DNA of 52,154 nucleotides from CAZEJS01 sp964512645 (GCA_964512645.1 CAZEJS010000022.1:1-52154), one strand, 5' to 3'; positions 25,608 to 34,072 are shown, numbered from the stretch's first letter. Program-made: numbers and translations. Notes: generated from the sequence alone by a model not told the origin.

Positions 25608-26747
25608 TTATTTCAGGTGCTCCCGGAGCCCGGCTGCGGGCTCGAGCTCCCCGAGCTTCTCTATGATCTCACGCTGTTCCTTCTTCACCTTCTCCGGCAC
25701 GACCACCCTGACGGTCACCAGCATGTCGCCCTGGCCTTTGCCCTTGAGCCTGGGCGCGCCTTTGCCCTTGAGCCTGAACGTCCGCCCGCTCTGGGTGCCG
25801 GCCGGTATCTTGAGTTTCACCCGCCCGTCGGTCGTCGGCACCTCAACCTGGGTCCCCAGGGCCGCCTCCGCGTACGATACCGGCAGCTCCAGGGTGATGT
25901 TGGAATCCCTCCTGCCGAGGTACGGGTGCTTCTCCACCCTGGTCACCACGTAGAGGTCGCCCGGAGGTCCGCCTCCCGCCCCCGGCTCCCCCTTGCCTTT
26001 GAACTTGATGCGGGAGCCGTCTTTGACGCCAGCCGGAATGCGCACCCTGGACTTCCTGGGCGTCCTCACGAACCCGGCGCCGCCGCACTTCGAACACGGG
26101 TTGGGTATGACCTGGCCCCGCCCCATGCACTCAGGGCAGGTCCGGCTCAGCCCGAAGAGGCCCTGGCTCTCGGCCACCGTTCCCCGCCCGCCGCAGGTTG
26201 GACACGTCTGGGGCAGAGTGCCCGGCGCCGAGCCCAGCCCCTTGCACACGTCGCAGGTGACGTCGCGTGTCATAGTGACCGGTATGTAGGCCCCCTTGAG
26301 AGCGTCGTCGAACGACATGTTGACCGTCAGCTCGACGTCGCTGCCCTTCTGCCCCTGCCTGCCCGCGCGCCCGCCCTGCGGGCCGCCGCCGAACAGGTTG
26401 AAGATGTCGCCCAGGTCCCCGATGTCGCCGGAGAAGTTGAAGCCCTGGGCGCCGCCGGGAAAGCCCCCGAAATCGTACGCCTGGTAGCGCCCGCCGCCGG
26501 GAGGCGGCCCGTAGCCGCCCTGTCCGCCGAAGAACGGGCCGCCGGTGTCGTACTCCTGCCTCTTCTTGTCGTCGGAGAGTACCTCGTACGCCTCGGCTAT
26601 CTCCTTGAACCTGTCTTCGGCTTCCTTGTTGTTGGGGTTCTTGTCGGGGTGGTACTGGTGCGCGAGCTTCCTGTACGCCTTCTTTATCTCATCCTTCGAC
26701 GCGCCCTTCGACACCCCGAGGGTCTTGTAGTAGTCCTTGCCGTTCAA
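25608..26747 (-). CDS. dnaJ: Chaperone DnaJ (Hsp40)
   Basis: A 379-residue type I DnaJ. The J-domain has YRKLAHQYHPDKNPN with the HPD triad that stimulates DnaK ATPase. A Gly/Phe-rich region follows (about 75-125), then the zinc domain with four CxxCxGxG-type repeats (CDVCKGLG, CPTCGGRG, CPECMGRG, CSKCGGAG), then the C-terminal client-binding domains. The start is TTG (MNGKDYYKTLGV) with GAGG upstream. It lies between grpE and hspR. Confidence 0.97.
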   Translation of the reverse strand: MNGKDYYKTLGVSKGASKDEIKKAYRKLAHQYHPDKNPNNKEAEDRFKEIAEAYEVLSDDKKRQEYDTGGPFFGGQGGYGPPPGGGRYQAYDFGGFPGGAQGFNFSGDIGDLGDIFNLFGGGPQGGRAGRQGQKGSDVELTVNMSFDDALKGAYIPVTMTRDVTCDVCKGLGSAPGTLPQTCPTCGGRGTVAESQGLFGLSRTCPECMGRGQVIPNPCSKCGGAGFVRTPRKSRVRIPAGVKDGSRIKFKGKGEPGAGGGPPGDLYVVTRVEKHPYLGRRDSNITLELPVSYAEAALGTQVEVPTTDGRVKLKIPAGTQSGRTFRLKGKGAPRLKGKGQGDMLVTVRVVVPEKVKKEQREIIEKLGELEPAAGLREHLK

Positions 26748-26829
26748 ATGGCCTCACGCAGCTTTCCTGTATGGGCGGTACCGTTCCGGGGCCTCCCCGG
26801 GCCGGTGCCGCCGGGGCGGCGGGCCCCCG

Positions 26830-27450
26830 CTATCCGCCCGCGGGGCAGGAGACCCTCACCATCGCGGGCCTCAGGAGCACCCCGTTGAAGCGGTACCCCT
26901 TCTGCACGACGTCCACCACCGTGCCCTCGGGGCAATCGTCCGTCTCTACCACCATCATGGCCTCGTGATGCTCGGGGTCGAACGGTTCCCCCCCGGGGTC
27001 GATGGCCTCCAGGCCCTCCCTGCCGAGCGTGTCCATCATCAACTCGAGGACCTTGGCCACGCCCTGCTTCAACCCGTCGCTCTCTTCTCCGCCTGAACTT
27101 TCGAGCGCGCGCTCGAGGTTGTCCATGACCGGCAGGAGCTTCTTGATCATGTCGGCCTCGGCCGTCTCGAGGATCCTGGCCTGCTCGCGGAGCATCCTCT
27201 TGCGGTAGTTGTCGAAGTCGGCTTTGAGGCGCTGCAGACTGTCCAGCAGGATCGCCTTGTCGTCGGCGAGCTCCTCGACCTCCTCGTCCAGCGCGTGGAT
27301 CCTCTCTTCCGGCTCGACCTCCAGCCCCTCGGTCTCGTCCGCTTCCTCGGCGCCCTCTATTATCTCGACCTCGTCATCGTCGGCGGCGTGGTCGGCTTTC
27401 TTCTTACTGTCGTCCGGGGACTGCTTCCGCGGCCCTCTGGCGTCGCTCAT
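26830..27450 (-). CDS. grpE: Nucleotide exchange factor GrpE
   Basis: A 206-residue GrpE. An acidic N-terminal tail (about 20-50) leads into the long coiled coil (about 50-110, with LKADFDNYRKRMLREQ) and the C-terminal beta domain (GLEAIDPGGEPFDPEHHEAM and VVDVVQKGYRFNGVLLRPAMV). GrpE releases ADP from DnaK. ATG start. It lies between hsp20 and dnaJ in the operon. Confidence 0.96.
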   Translation of the reverse strand: MSDARGPRKQSPDDSKKKADHAADDDEVEIIEGAEEADETEGLEVEPEERIHALDEEVEELADDKAILLDSLQRLKADFDNYRKRMLREQARILETAEADMIKKLLPVMDNLERALESSGGEESDGLKQGVAKVLELMMDTLGREGLEAIDPGGEPFDPEHHEAMMVVETDDCPEGTVVDVVQKGYRFNGVLLRPAMVRVSCPAGG

Positions 27451-27553
27451 TCCACTCTAACCTTTCATCAGCTTGTCCGTCGGCTTCCCGTCCCTCAAGG
27501 TCAGCGGCGGGAGCAAGCCCCCGCCGCTTCTCTTGCAGGTAGCCCGCTCGAGG

Positions 27554-28024
27554 CTACTTCTTCTCTTTCCTGGTCTCGATCGTCACGGGCACGGACTTGG
27601 GCTTCTTCGGCTCCATCTTCGGCACCGTGACCTTGAGGACCCCGGCGTCGTAGGCCGCCTTGACTCCCTCGGCCTCGGCTTCGGCCGGCAGTTTCACCGA
27701 CCTCTGGAAGAGGCCGTACGCGCGCTCCACGCGGTAGTAGCTCTCTTCGTGCACGTCCTTCTCGTGCTTGCGCTCGCCCTTGATCGTCAGCACGCCGTCG
27801 TCGACCGTCACCTCGATGTCTTTCGGGTCAATGCCCGGGAGTTCAGCCTCCACGACCAGCGAATCGCCCGCCTCGAAGATGTCCAGGGCCGGCGCCCACT
27901 TGCCACTGTCGGCCAGCCCCTCCTCCGCGCCGGGGGGGCGCAACCAGCCCCGCCTGAACATGCGGTTCAGGTCTTCCTGCGCTCCGAGAAACGCGTCGAA
28001 CGGGTCCCACCTAACAATCGCCAT
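27554..28024 (-). CDS. hsp20: Small heat-shock protein (Hsp20/alpha-crystallin)
   Basis: A 156-residue sHSP. A short N-terminal arm (WDPFDAFLGAQEDLNRMF) is followed by the alpha-crystallin domain at about 45-140, with the conserved ELPGIDPKDIEVTV and GVLKVTVPK (the A-x-x-x-G-V-L motif). The C-terminal PKKPKSVPV resembles the I/V-x-I/V anchor that links oligomers. It holds unfolding proteins for the DnaK system. It lies inside the operon between dnaK and grpE, with a strong GGGAGGT ribosome site, an uncommon place for hsp20. Confidence 0.96.
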   Translation of the reverse strand: MAIVRWDPFDAFLGAQEDLNRMFRRGWLRPPGAEEGLADSGKWAPALDIFEAGDSLVVEAELPGIDPKDIEVTVDDGVLTIKGERKHEKDVHEESYYRVERAYGLFQRSVKLPAEAEAEGVKAAYDAGVLKVTVPKMEPKKPKSVPVTIETRKEKK

Positions 28025-28049
28025 CGAAAGCTACCTCCCTTCGATATAC

Positions 28050-28063
28050 TGCGCTTTCGCGCA
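28050..28063 (-). other. Short stem-loop between dnaK and hsp20
   Basis: Minus-strand TGCGC-GAAA-GCGCA, a 5-bp stem with a stable GNRA tetraloop, lies 14 bases after the dnaK stop and before the hsp20 ribosome site. No U-run follows, so it is not a full terminator; it may mark an mRNA processing or stabilising element. Confidence 0.45.
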
Positions 28064-28077
28064 AACCGGGTACGTTC

Positions 28078-29913
28078 TTACTTGTCTTCGTCCACCACTT
28101 CGTAGTCGGCCTCTATCACTTCCTCCTCGCCCTGCCCGTCGCCGGACCCGTCGGGCCCCGGCCCGCCGGCCGCGGCCGCGGTCTGTGCGTACACCTGCTC
28201 GGCCAGCCTGTGGGATGCCTGCATCAGGCTCTCCATGGTCGACTTGATACGATCGGTGTCGCTGCCCTTGAGCGCTTCCTTCACCTCGTTGAGCGCGGAT
28301 TCTATCGTCGCCTTCTCGGCGGGATCGACCTTGTCGCCCAGCTCGCGCAGGGACTTCTCGGTGGTGTAGACCACCTCGTCGGCGCGGTTGCGGGTCTCGG
28401 CCTCCTCCCGGCGCCGGCGGTCTTCCTCCGCGTGCTCCTCGGCGTCGTGCTGCATCTTCTTTATCTCGTCCTCCGTCAGACCCGAGGTAGCGGTGATAGT
28501 GATCTTCTGCTCGTTGCCGGTCGCCCGGTCCTTCGCGCTGACGTTGACGATGCCGTTGGCATCGATGTCGAAAGTTACCTCCACCTGGGGAATGCCCCTG
28601 GGCGCGGGCGGTATGCCCACCAGGTGGAACTTACCGAGGGTCTTGTTGTACTCGGCCATCTCGCGCTCGCCCTGCAGGACGTGGACCTCGACCGAAGTCT
28701 GTCCGTCCGCCGCGGTGGTGAAGACCTCGCTCTTGCGGGTCGGTATCGTGGTGTTCCGCTCTATCAGCTTGGTGAAGACCCCGCCGAGCGTCTCTATCCC
28801 CAGGGACAGTGGAGTTACGTCGAGGAGCAGGATGTCCTTGACCTCGCCCTTGAGCACGCCCGCCTGGATCGCGGCGCCGACCGCCACCACCTCGTCGGGG
28901 TTGACGCCCTTGTGCGGCTCCTTGCCGCCGGTCAGCTCGCGGACCTTGTCCTGGATCGCGGGCATGCGGGTCGCGCCGCCTACGAGGATGACGTGGTCGA
29001 TGTCTTTGGTGTCCAGGCCCGAGTCCTTCACGGCCTGCTTGAACGGCCCCACGCACTTGTCCACCAGGTCGGCGGTCATCTTGTTGAAGTCCGAGCGGGA
29101 CAGGTTCATGTCCAGGTGCTGCGGGCCTTCCTGGGTCGCGGTGATGAACGGCAGGTTGATGTTCGTGGAGGTCGTGGTGGAGAGCTCCATCTTGGCTTTC
29201 TCCGCCGCCTCCTTGAGCCTCTGCAGCGCCATCTTGTCGGACCTCAGGTCTATGCCCGTCTTCGACTTGAAGTCGTCGGCCATCCATTCGATGACCCGCT
29301 GGTCCCAGTCGTCGCCCCCCAGGTGCGTGTTGCCGCTGGTGGCCTTGACCTCGAAGACCCCGGCCCCTATCTCGAGGATGCTTACGTCGAAAGTGCCCCC
29401 GCCGAGGTCGAACACCAGGATTGTCTGCTCGTTCTCCTTGTCGAGGCCGTAAGCAAGCGCGGCGGCCGTCGGCTCGTTGATGATCCGCAGGACCTCCAGC
29501 CCGGCGATGCGGCCCGCGTCCTTGGTCGCCTGACGCTGGCTGTCGTCGAAGTACGCCGGCACCGTTACGACCGCCTGGGAGATCTTCTCGCCCAGGTACT
29601 CCTCAGCGTCCGCCTTCATCTTCTGCAGCACCATCGCCGATATCTCCGGCGGGGTATAGTCGCGGTCGTCGATCTTGATCTTCTCGCTCGTGCCCATCTT
29701 CCGCTTGATCGATGCGATCGTGCGGTCGGGGTTGGTTATGGCCTGCCGCTTCGCGACCTGGCCCACCAGCCTCTCACCCGCCTTCGTGAACGCGACGACG
29801 GACGGGGTGGTGCGGCCACCCTCGGTGTTGGGAATCACCGTGGGCTCGCCGCCCTCCAGTACGGCCATGCACGAGTTGGTCGTACCGAGGTCTATACCGA
29901 TAACTTTTGCCAT
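28078..29913 (-). CDS. dnaK: Chaperone DnaK (Hsp70)
   Basis: A 611-residue Hsp70. The ATPase domain begins AKVIGIDLGTTNS and carries VPAYFDDSQRQATKDAG, IINEPTAAALAYG, VFDLGGGTFDVS and ILVGGATRMPAIQ. The peptide-binding domain follows (LLDVTPLSLGIETLGG) with a helical lid, and the tail ends VIEADYEVVDEDK as in other bacterial DnaK. ATG at 29913 sits behind GAGGAGAGGG; a GTG six bases upstream is less likely. It is the first gene of dnaK-hsp20-grpE-dnaJ-hspR and is under the HAIR-overlapped promoter. Confidence 0.98.
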   Translation of the reverse strand: MAKVIGIDLGTTNSCMAVLEGGEPTVIPNTEGGRTTPSVVAFTKAGERLVGQVAKRQAITNPDRTIASIKRKMGTSEKIKIDDRDYTPPEISAMVLQKMKADAEEYLGEKISQAVVTVPAYFDDSQRQATKDAGRIAGLEVLRIINEPTAAALAYGLDKENEQTILVFDLGGGTFDVSILEIGAGVFEVKATSGNTHLGGDDWDQRVIEWMADDFKSKTGIDLRSDKMALQRLKEAAEKAKMELSTTTSTNINLPFITATQEGPQHLDMNLSRSDFNKMTADLVDKCVGPFKQAVKDSGLDTKDIDHVILVGGATRMPAIQDKVRELTGGKEPHKGVNPDEVVAVGAAIQAGVLKGEVKDILLLDVTPLSLGIETLGGVFTKLIERNTTIPTRKSEVFTTAADGQTSVEVHVLQGEREMAEYNKTLGKFHLVGIPPAPRGIPQVEVTFDIDANGIVNVSAKDRATGNEQKITITATSGLTEDEIKKMQHDAEEHAEEDRRRREEAETRNRADEVVYTTEKSLRELGDKVDPAEKATIESALNEVKEALKGSDTDRIKSTMESLMQASHRLAEQVYAQTAAAAGGPGPDGSGDGQGEEEVIEADYEVVDEDK

Positions 29914-29969
29914 GTGCACCCTCTCCTCGCTATTTCCAAAACTATTGCTTACATATTGAGCCGCTATCC

Positions 29970-29998
29970 ATGATAAATCATGAGTGTCTCATTGTCAA
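29970..29998 (-). promoter_or_regulatory. dnaK operon promoter
   Basis: On the minus strand TTGACA (29998-29993), a 17-base spacer and TATCAT (29975-29970) form a near-consensus housekeeping promoter about 56 bases before the dnaK ATG. The -35 and spacer lie within the HAIR-like inverted repeat, as expected for repression by HspR. Confidence 0.85.
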
Positions 29999-29999
29999 G
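29979..29999 (-). promoter_or_regulatory. HAIR operator (HspR-binding inverted repeat)
   Basis: The minus strand reads CTTGACA-N7-ACTCATG. The known HAIR consensus is CTTGAGT-N7-ACTCAAG; this copy has three mismatches and the correct 7-base spacing. It overlaps the -35 box of the dnaK promoter, and hspR is the last gene of that operon. Binding is inferred from sequence. Confidence 0.85.
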
Positions 30000-30541
30000 T
30001 ATCTTTATAACGCCAGCATCAGACGCTTCAGAACGGCCCTTTCCGCATCGTGGAGGGACGGCATCGGCAACACCCCACGCTGTTCGCGCCATCGAATGAC
30101 TTGCCCCACGGCGTTTTGCAGGGGGCCTACCTGCGAGAGGTTCTTCGCGTCCGTCTTCGCGTCGGCGCCCCCCATTGGTTGCCATCTTTCCGCCGGCCTC
30201 CCTGCCGGCGTCCCCCGCCTCGACGGCGTCTTCGACCCCGACGCACGATCGATTTCGATGCCCGGGCGCCTTCTCCTCCGGTAAGACGGGAACCGCCCGC
30301 CATCGACGACCCGGCGGGCGCATCAGGCCTCGAGCCGTGGAGCCGCTCTCCGGGAACCGCCCGTTTCCGTGGCGGTTTACGGGCGTCGTTCAGAGACAGT
30401 CGCGGGCTGTTGCGCTTCATCCGCATTTATGTATCAATTATGGCGGCGTTCCGGCCGGAAACGATAATGCGCGGTCCGCGTGACGGTCTTGCGGCCGGTT
30501 ACAGTAACGTTAGGATTGATCTTGCGTCAGGAGGTGAAATC
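30000..30541. other. Intergenic region upstream of dnaK and the ferredoxin
   Basis: About 540 bases between the divergent dnaK operon and the ferredoxin gene. Open frames exist on both strands but are Arg/Pro-rich composition artefacts without ribosome sites. An A/T-rich patch near 30420-30445 may hold a promoter for the ferredoxin. Nothing else was recognised. Confidence 0.5.
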
Positions 30542-30736
30542 GTGGGAGAAGCCAGCGACAAAAGGCCGAAGATCGATGCCGACGAGTGCACCGGATGCGG
30601 CCTTTGCGTGGACGTGTGCGAGCAGGAGTCACTCGACCTGGTGGACGACATATGCAGCGTCGTGAACCTCGAGTCATGCATCGGCTGCGGTGATTGCGCC
30701 GAGGAGTGCCCTACAGAAGCGATAGTGATGGAATAG
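30542..30736 (+). CDS. 2[4Fe-4S] ferredoxin
   Basis: A 64-residue ferredoxin. Two full CxxCxxCxxxC motifs are present, CTGCGLCVDVCEQ and CIGCGDCAEECPTEA. The first lacks the usual Pro after the last Cys. The protein is a low-potential electron carrier; partners are unknown. GTG start behind a strong AGGAGGTG. It is a single-gene unit, with a clear terminator about 30 bases downstream. Confidence 0.93.
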   Translation: MGEASDKRPKIDADECTGCGLCVDVCEQESLDLVDDICSVVNLESCIGCGDCAEECPTEAIVME

Positions 30737-30769
30737 ACCTCTTGAGAGGTATCAAGAGTATTGCTGGGA

Positions 30770-30792
30770 GGCGGGCGCAGCCCGCCTTTCCC
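30770..30792 (+). terminator. Terminator after the ferredoxin gene
   Basis: A 7-bp perfect GC stem GGCGGGC / GCCCGCC with a 3-base loop, followed by TTTCCCTTT. Confidence 0.8.
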
Positions 30793-31162
30793 TTTGCCGC
30801 ATGCGGCGGGCCATCCCGGCGACGCGACGCGGGGGCGAGGACACGGTGCGGCCTTGATGCCGCGACGGGACCGCTATGGCCGGCGTTCCGGCAGGACCAC
30901 TTGCCGGCGGGCATTTTCCGTCACATGGAACGTCCCGGAATGTCCGGCGGCAGGCCGCTCGAACGTATAACTGCAGGCACGGAAACGGAACGGCGATCGG
31001 AAATGGAGGAACCCTGGAGGAGCCGGGGTCGATGAACGACCGGGAGAGCTTCATGCTAAGCCTTGACCTCCAGGTGAGTCTTCATTGTTCTCTTCAGTCC
31101 TGTTCTTTACAAAATTCACAAGCGGAACACAACCCAACAGAACGTAACCCTAAGCAACTTAT
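30793..31162. other. Intergenic region upstream of the sigma factor gene
   Basis: About 370 bases with no convincing gene. The last 100 bases (31080-31180) are clearly A/T-rich compared with the surroundings and end in the sigH promoter. Confidence 0.5.
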
Positions 31163-31193
31163 TTGACAAGAAGTTCAAAATGTGTGCTATACT
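31163..31193 (+). promoter_or_regulatory. Promoter of the SigH-like sigma factor gene
   Basis: A perfect TTGACA (31163-31168) and a TATACT (31188-31193) preceded by TG (extended -10, TGCTATACT). The spacer is 19 bases, longer than the optimum; the extended -10 may compensate. It lies about 43 bases before the chosen start codon. Confidence 0.65.
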
Positions 31194-31235
31194 CGTCGAC
31201 AGCGGTACCAGATATGCCGTGGCCAAGGAGATGGA

Positions 31236-31892
31236 TTGGCAAGACGTAAAACAGTGAACCCTTCCGTTAAGAAGTACCGGGAGTTCTCAGACAAAGAACT
31301 GGTAAGGGGCGCCAGGTCGGGAGACAAGCTCGCCGAGAGCGTTCTCATAAGCCGCTACCAGTACCTTGCGCACGTGAAGGCGCGCTCTTACTTCCTTACC
31401 GGCGCCGACCACGAGGATACGGTCCAGGAAGGCATGATCGGCCTGTTCAAGGCCATCCGCGATTATAAGGAGGACGAGCTCTGCTCGTTCAGGTCGTTCG
31501 CGATACTGTGCATCACCCGCCAGATCATAACCGCCGTGAAGACGCACGCGCGCAAGAAGCACAACCCCCTGAGCTCGTACCAGTCGCTGGACACTCAGAT
31601 CCCCGACGAGAACCTGCTGGACAGCCTGGCCTCGCAGGGGATGGGTCCGGAGAAATCCGAGGACCCGCTGGACATGTTCATCCACGACGAAGAGCTGGAT
31701 ACGGTGATCACCATCCTCCGGGACAAGCTATCCGAACTGGAATGGAGCGTGTTCGTCGAGTACCTGGACGGCAAGAGCTACCAGGAGATCGCCGAGGACA
31801 TCGACTGCGAGACCAAGGTCGTTGACAACGCACTGTGCCGCATCAAGCAGAAGATCAAGAAGGAGTGCGCCGTAGCCGAAGCCGCCGGCTAG
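31236..31892 (+). CDS. sigH: SigH-type RNA polymerase sigma factor (sigma-70 family)
   Basis: A 218-residue sigma factor without region 1. Region 2 has ESVLISRYQYLAHVKARSYF and the core-binding/-10 segment DTVQEGMIGLFKAIRDYKED, then SFRSFAILCITRQIITAVKT. Region 4 is at the C-terminus (LSELEWSVFVEYLDGKSYQE with a helix-turn-helix). The sequence is closest in style to the Firmicutes SigH/Spo0H branch. TTG start at 31236 directly behind AAGGAG; the frame extends upstream, but that part covers the promoter. It is probably an alternative sigma factor for a stress, stationary-phase or competence-like response; no anti-sigma gene is adjacent. Confidence 0.9.
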   Translation: MARRKTVNPSVKKYREFSDKELVRGARSGDKLAESVLISRYQYLAHVKARSYFLTGADHEDTVQEGMIGLFKAIRDYKEDELCSFRSFAILCITRQIITAVKTHARKKHNPLSSYQSLDTQIPDENLLDSLASQGMGPEKSEDPLDMFIHDEELDTVITILRDKLSELEWSVFVEYLDGKSYQEIAEDIDCETKVVDNALCRIKQKIKKECAVAEAAG

Positions 31893-31914
31893 CGCCTTCC
31901 CCTCCCCGACAGCT

Positions 31915-32985
31915 TCACCAGTCCGTTATCGCGCTGCAGGCTCCGCACCTCACACATCCCGCCAGGCAGTCGCCCGCGGACATGCCCGAGGCGTCAACAA
32001 GCCCCGCGACCGTTTCGTACAGCTCAACCATCATCTCCTCGGCAGGCGGGGCGGCCGCTGCCATGGGAGTTCCGGCCGTGGGCCTGAAGGGAAGCAGGAA
32101 CGGGTAGACGCCCATCTCGCAGAGCCTCTCCGCTCCGCGCGCCACGCTCCCGGGGTCCTCGCCGAGGCCCGCCAGGATGAAGCAGCAGACCTGGCCCGCG
32201 CCGAACGCCGACACCGCCCGTCTCCACGCGCTCTCGTACCGCGCGACGCCGGCCGCCGCCTTCCCCGGGGCGACCCTGGAAAGCGCGGCGGGATCGAAGC
32301 ATTCGATGTTGATGGCGGCGCTGTCGCTCACCCGGGCGACCCGGTCTATCCGGCTCATGTCGGCGGGGGGCTCGAACTGCACGTGGACCGACATCGCGCC
32401 CCCGGTGGCTTCCTTGAGCGCCGCGGCGCACTTCTCGAGGTGAGGGATGCCGCAGTCGCCGGGGTCGGTGGTGCCGGTGGTGAGCACGGCATGTCGGTAG
32501 CCTTCCTCCAGGGCCGCCCTCCCCACTTCTGCCAGGTCGCCGGGCTCCTTGAGGGTTACGGTCGACCCCGACTGCCTGGACACGGCGATGCCGCAGAACC
32601 TGCACGCGTCGCCGGCGCGCATGCAGTACTGTGCCACGGTTGACCCTATGGCGTCCCTGCCGTGTCTGAGCGCGATCTTCCGGAACGGAACTCCTCCGCC
32701 GGTCTCGAGCGAATAGAACGCCGGCGGGCCGGCAACCTCGACCTCACGGCACGGCTCGCCGTCGCGAAGCAGCATCTCCCCTCCGGTCCCGGTGTCCACC
32801 AGCTCGAAAGGGGAAGAAGACACGAACGGGGCGACCGTGGGCACCGTGGCGACCAGGCCCCCGAAGAACAGTGTCACCCCGTCGGTGGGCCCGGCTCCGC
32901 CGGCCCTCTGCTCTCGGGCGGCCTCCAGGCGGACGCCCCGGGCCTGCAACCGCACCTTGAGCAGGACGTCGTCGCGCGAGGGCAC
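31915..32985 (-). CDS. Radical SAM protein (MSMEG_0568-like)
   Basis: A 356-residue radical SAM enzyme. The cluster motif is CMRAGDACRFCGI (CX6CX2C, about residues 121-132), a spacing seen in the MSMEG_0568-like branch rather than the usual CX3CX2C. The SAM-domain strands follow (AVLTTGTTDPGDCG, MSVHVQFEPPAD, INIECFDPAAL, CCFILAGLGEDPGS). The C-terminus ends in a further cysteine group, CLAGCVRCGAC, which may hold an auxiliary [4Fe-4S] cluster. GTG start three bases after the stop of the marker-11-like gene, so the two are translationally linked. The reaction is unknown. Confidence 0.8.
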   Translation of the reverse strand: MPSRDDVLLKVRLQARGVRLEAAREQRAGGAGPTDGVTLFFGGLVATVPTVAPFVSSSPFELVDTGTGGEMLLRDGEPCREVEVAGPPAFYSLETGGGVPFRKIALRHGRDAIGSTVAQYCMRAGDACRFCGIAVSRQSGSTVTLKEPGDLAEVGRAALEEGYRHAVLTTGTTDPGDCGIPHLEKCAAALKEATGGAMSVHVQFEPPADMSRIDRVARVSDSAAINIECFDPAALSRVAPGKAAAGVARYESAWRRAVSAFGAGQVCCFILAGLGEDPGSVARGAERLCEMGVYPFLLPFRPTAGTPMAAAAPPAEEMMVELYETVAGLVDASGMSAGDCLAGCVRCGACSAITDW

Positions 32986-32988
32986 TTC

Positions 32989-33954
32989 TCAGCCTTCCGC
33001 GCCGGGGGTCGTCACCGCGCCGTCCGGGTCGCCTGCCGTTCCGAGCGCGGCCAGGGCTCCTATGCATCCCCTCTCGCCGGTGACCGGCTCCAGCCCGGCG
33101 CCACCCTCCCCGGCGACGCGGCGCGCTTCTTCGACAGTCACCATCCCCCGCCTGGCGCGCTCGGCGAAGCGGCTCAGCGGGGCGGGCACCAGTACCTCCT
33201 CGGACCAGGCCATCCCGCACTCGTCGCTGAACGTCGAGGACTCGAGCTCCTCCCTGACGGCGCGGCGCACCACGGCGAGGGATTCCCCCGGCACCCCGAG
33301 GGTCACCGCGGTCGCGCAGCAGTTGGTGGTCTTGTAAGGGTTGTCCGGGTAGAGCTGGGCAATGGTGTGGAGAAGGTAGGACGCCTCGCCCTCCGCCTCC
33401 AGCGCGAACGCTATCTCGTTGACCAGAGACCAGGTGGCGCCGCGCTCGGCGTCGTCGGTGTCGTCCACTCCGATCGCCAGCCTGCGCGTAGCCGGCAACC
33501 GAAGGGTCGCACGCCCGAGCTCCGCCCCGCCGCCGCGCTCGTGCACTTCCGTGGAGATGACGTTGCCGGCCATGCCCCGGCATAGCGTCGCGGCTATCCC
33601 GCCGCCCGCCAACCCGGCGTACGTCAGGAGGACTTCCCCCGCTTCGACCCTGACCTCCTCGAGCCCCGCACCGGCAATCCCCGGCACCAGGTCCAGTTCC
33701 GCACGCCCGGTCCTGCAAACAAAGACGTTGCGCGCGCCCTCGCGCCTGGCCGAGAGCACCAGAGGGCTGGTCCGCGCGTAGTGATACACCTCCCAGGCCG
33801 CGCCCCCGGTGCACCTGTCCCGGGCGTGAAACTCGTGCAGCTCGACGGCCCGGCCTCCCCGGTCGACCAGCGCGATTATCCTGCTGTAGGGCGTCACGTA
33901 CGGCAGCGCCCCGAAGCGCTCTTCTATCTCTGATGGCGAATAAGTCTCGGACAA
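32989..33954 (-). CDS. Methanogenesis marker protein 11 / TiaS-like protein
   Basis: A 321-residue protein. The central part reads AIGVDDTDDAERGATWSLVN and later LYPDNPYKTTNCCATAVTLG. This is the GxDDTD plus NPxKTT pattern of the TiaS-like (tRNA-Ile2 agmatinylcytidine synthase) fold, and overall it looks like the archaeal methanogenesis marker protein 11 family, which lacks the TiaS zinc-ribbon/OB domains. Start: TTG at 33954 behind CGGAGGG; the frame extends to 34056 without a ribosome site. It forms a tight two-gene unit with the radical SAM gene. The family assignment is from memory of its motifs and has no known function even in methanogens. Confidence 0.6.
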   Translation of the reverse strand: MSETYSPSEIEERFGALPYVTPYSRIIALVDRGGRAVELHEFHARDRCTGGAAWEVYHYARTSPLVLSARREGARNVFVCRTGRAELDLVPGIAGAGLEEVRVEAGEVLLTYAGLAGGGIAATLCRGMAGNVISTEVHERGGGAELGRATLRLPATRRLAIGVDDTDDAERGATWSLVNEIAFALEAEGEASYLLHTIAQLYPDNPYKTTNCCATAVTLGVPGESLAVVRRAVREELESSTFSDECGMAWSEEVLVPAPLSRFAERARRGMVTVEEARRVAGEGGAGLEPVTGERGCIGALAALGTAGDPDGAVTTPGAEG

Positions 33955-34072
33955 TACGCTTCCCTCCGTTGGCTCCAGGGCCGGACACCGATACAGTAGC
34001 ACAAGAGCTTTCTGTTGCGAGGCTCGAGCGGCGGTGCTAGATTCAGGCGGATTCAACGGCTTGTGAGGCGAG

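Noticed and set aside
28210..29973. Long plus-strand frame opposite dnaK
   Set aside because: DnaK antisense frames are a well-known artefact in high-GC genomes; it also covers the dnaK promoter.
30050..30541. N-terminal extension of the ferredoxin frame
   Set aside because: The extension is Arg/Pro-rich without motifs; the GTG at 30542 has a strong AGGAGGTG site.
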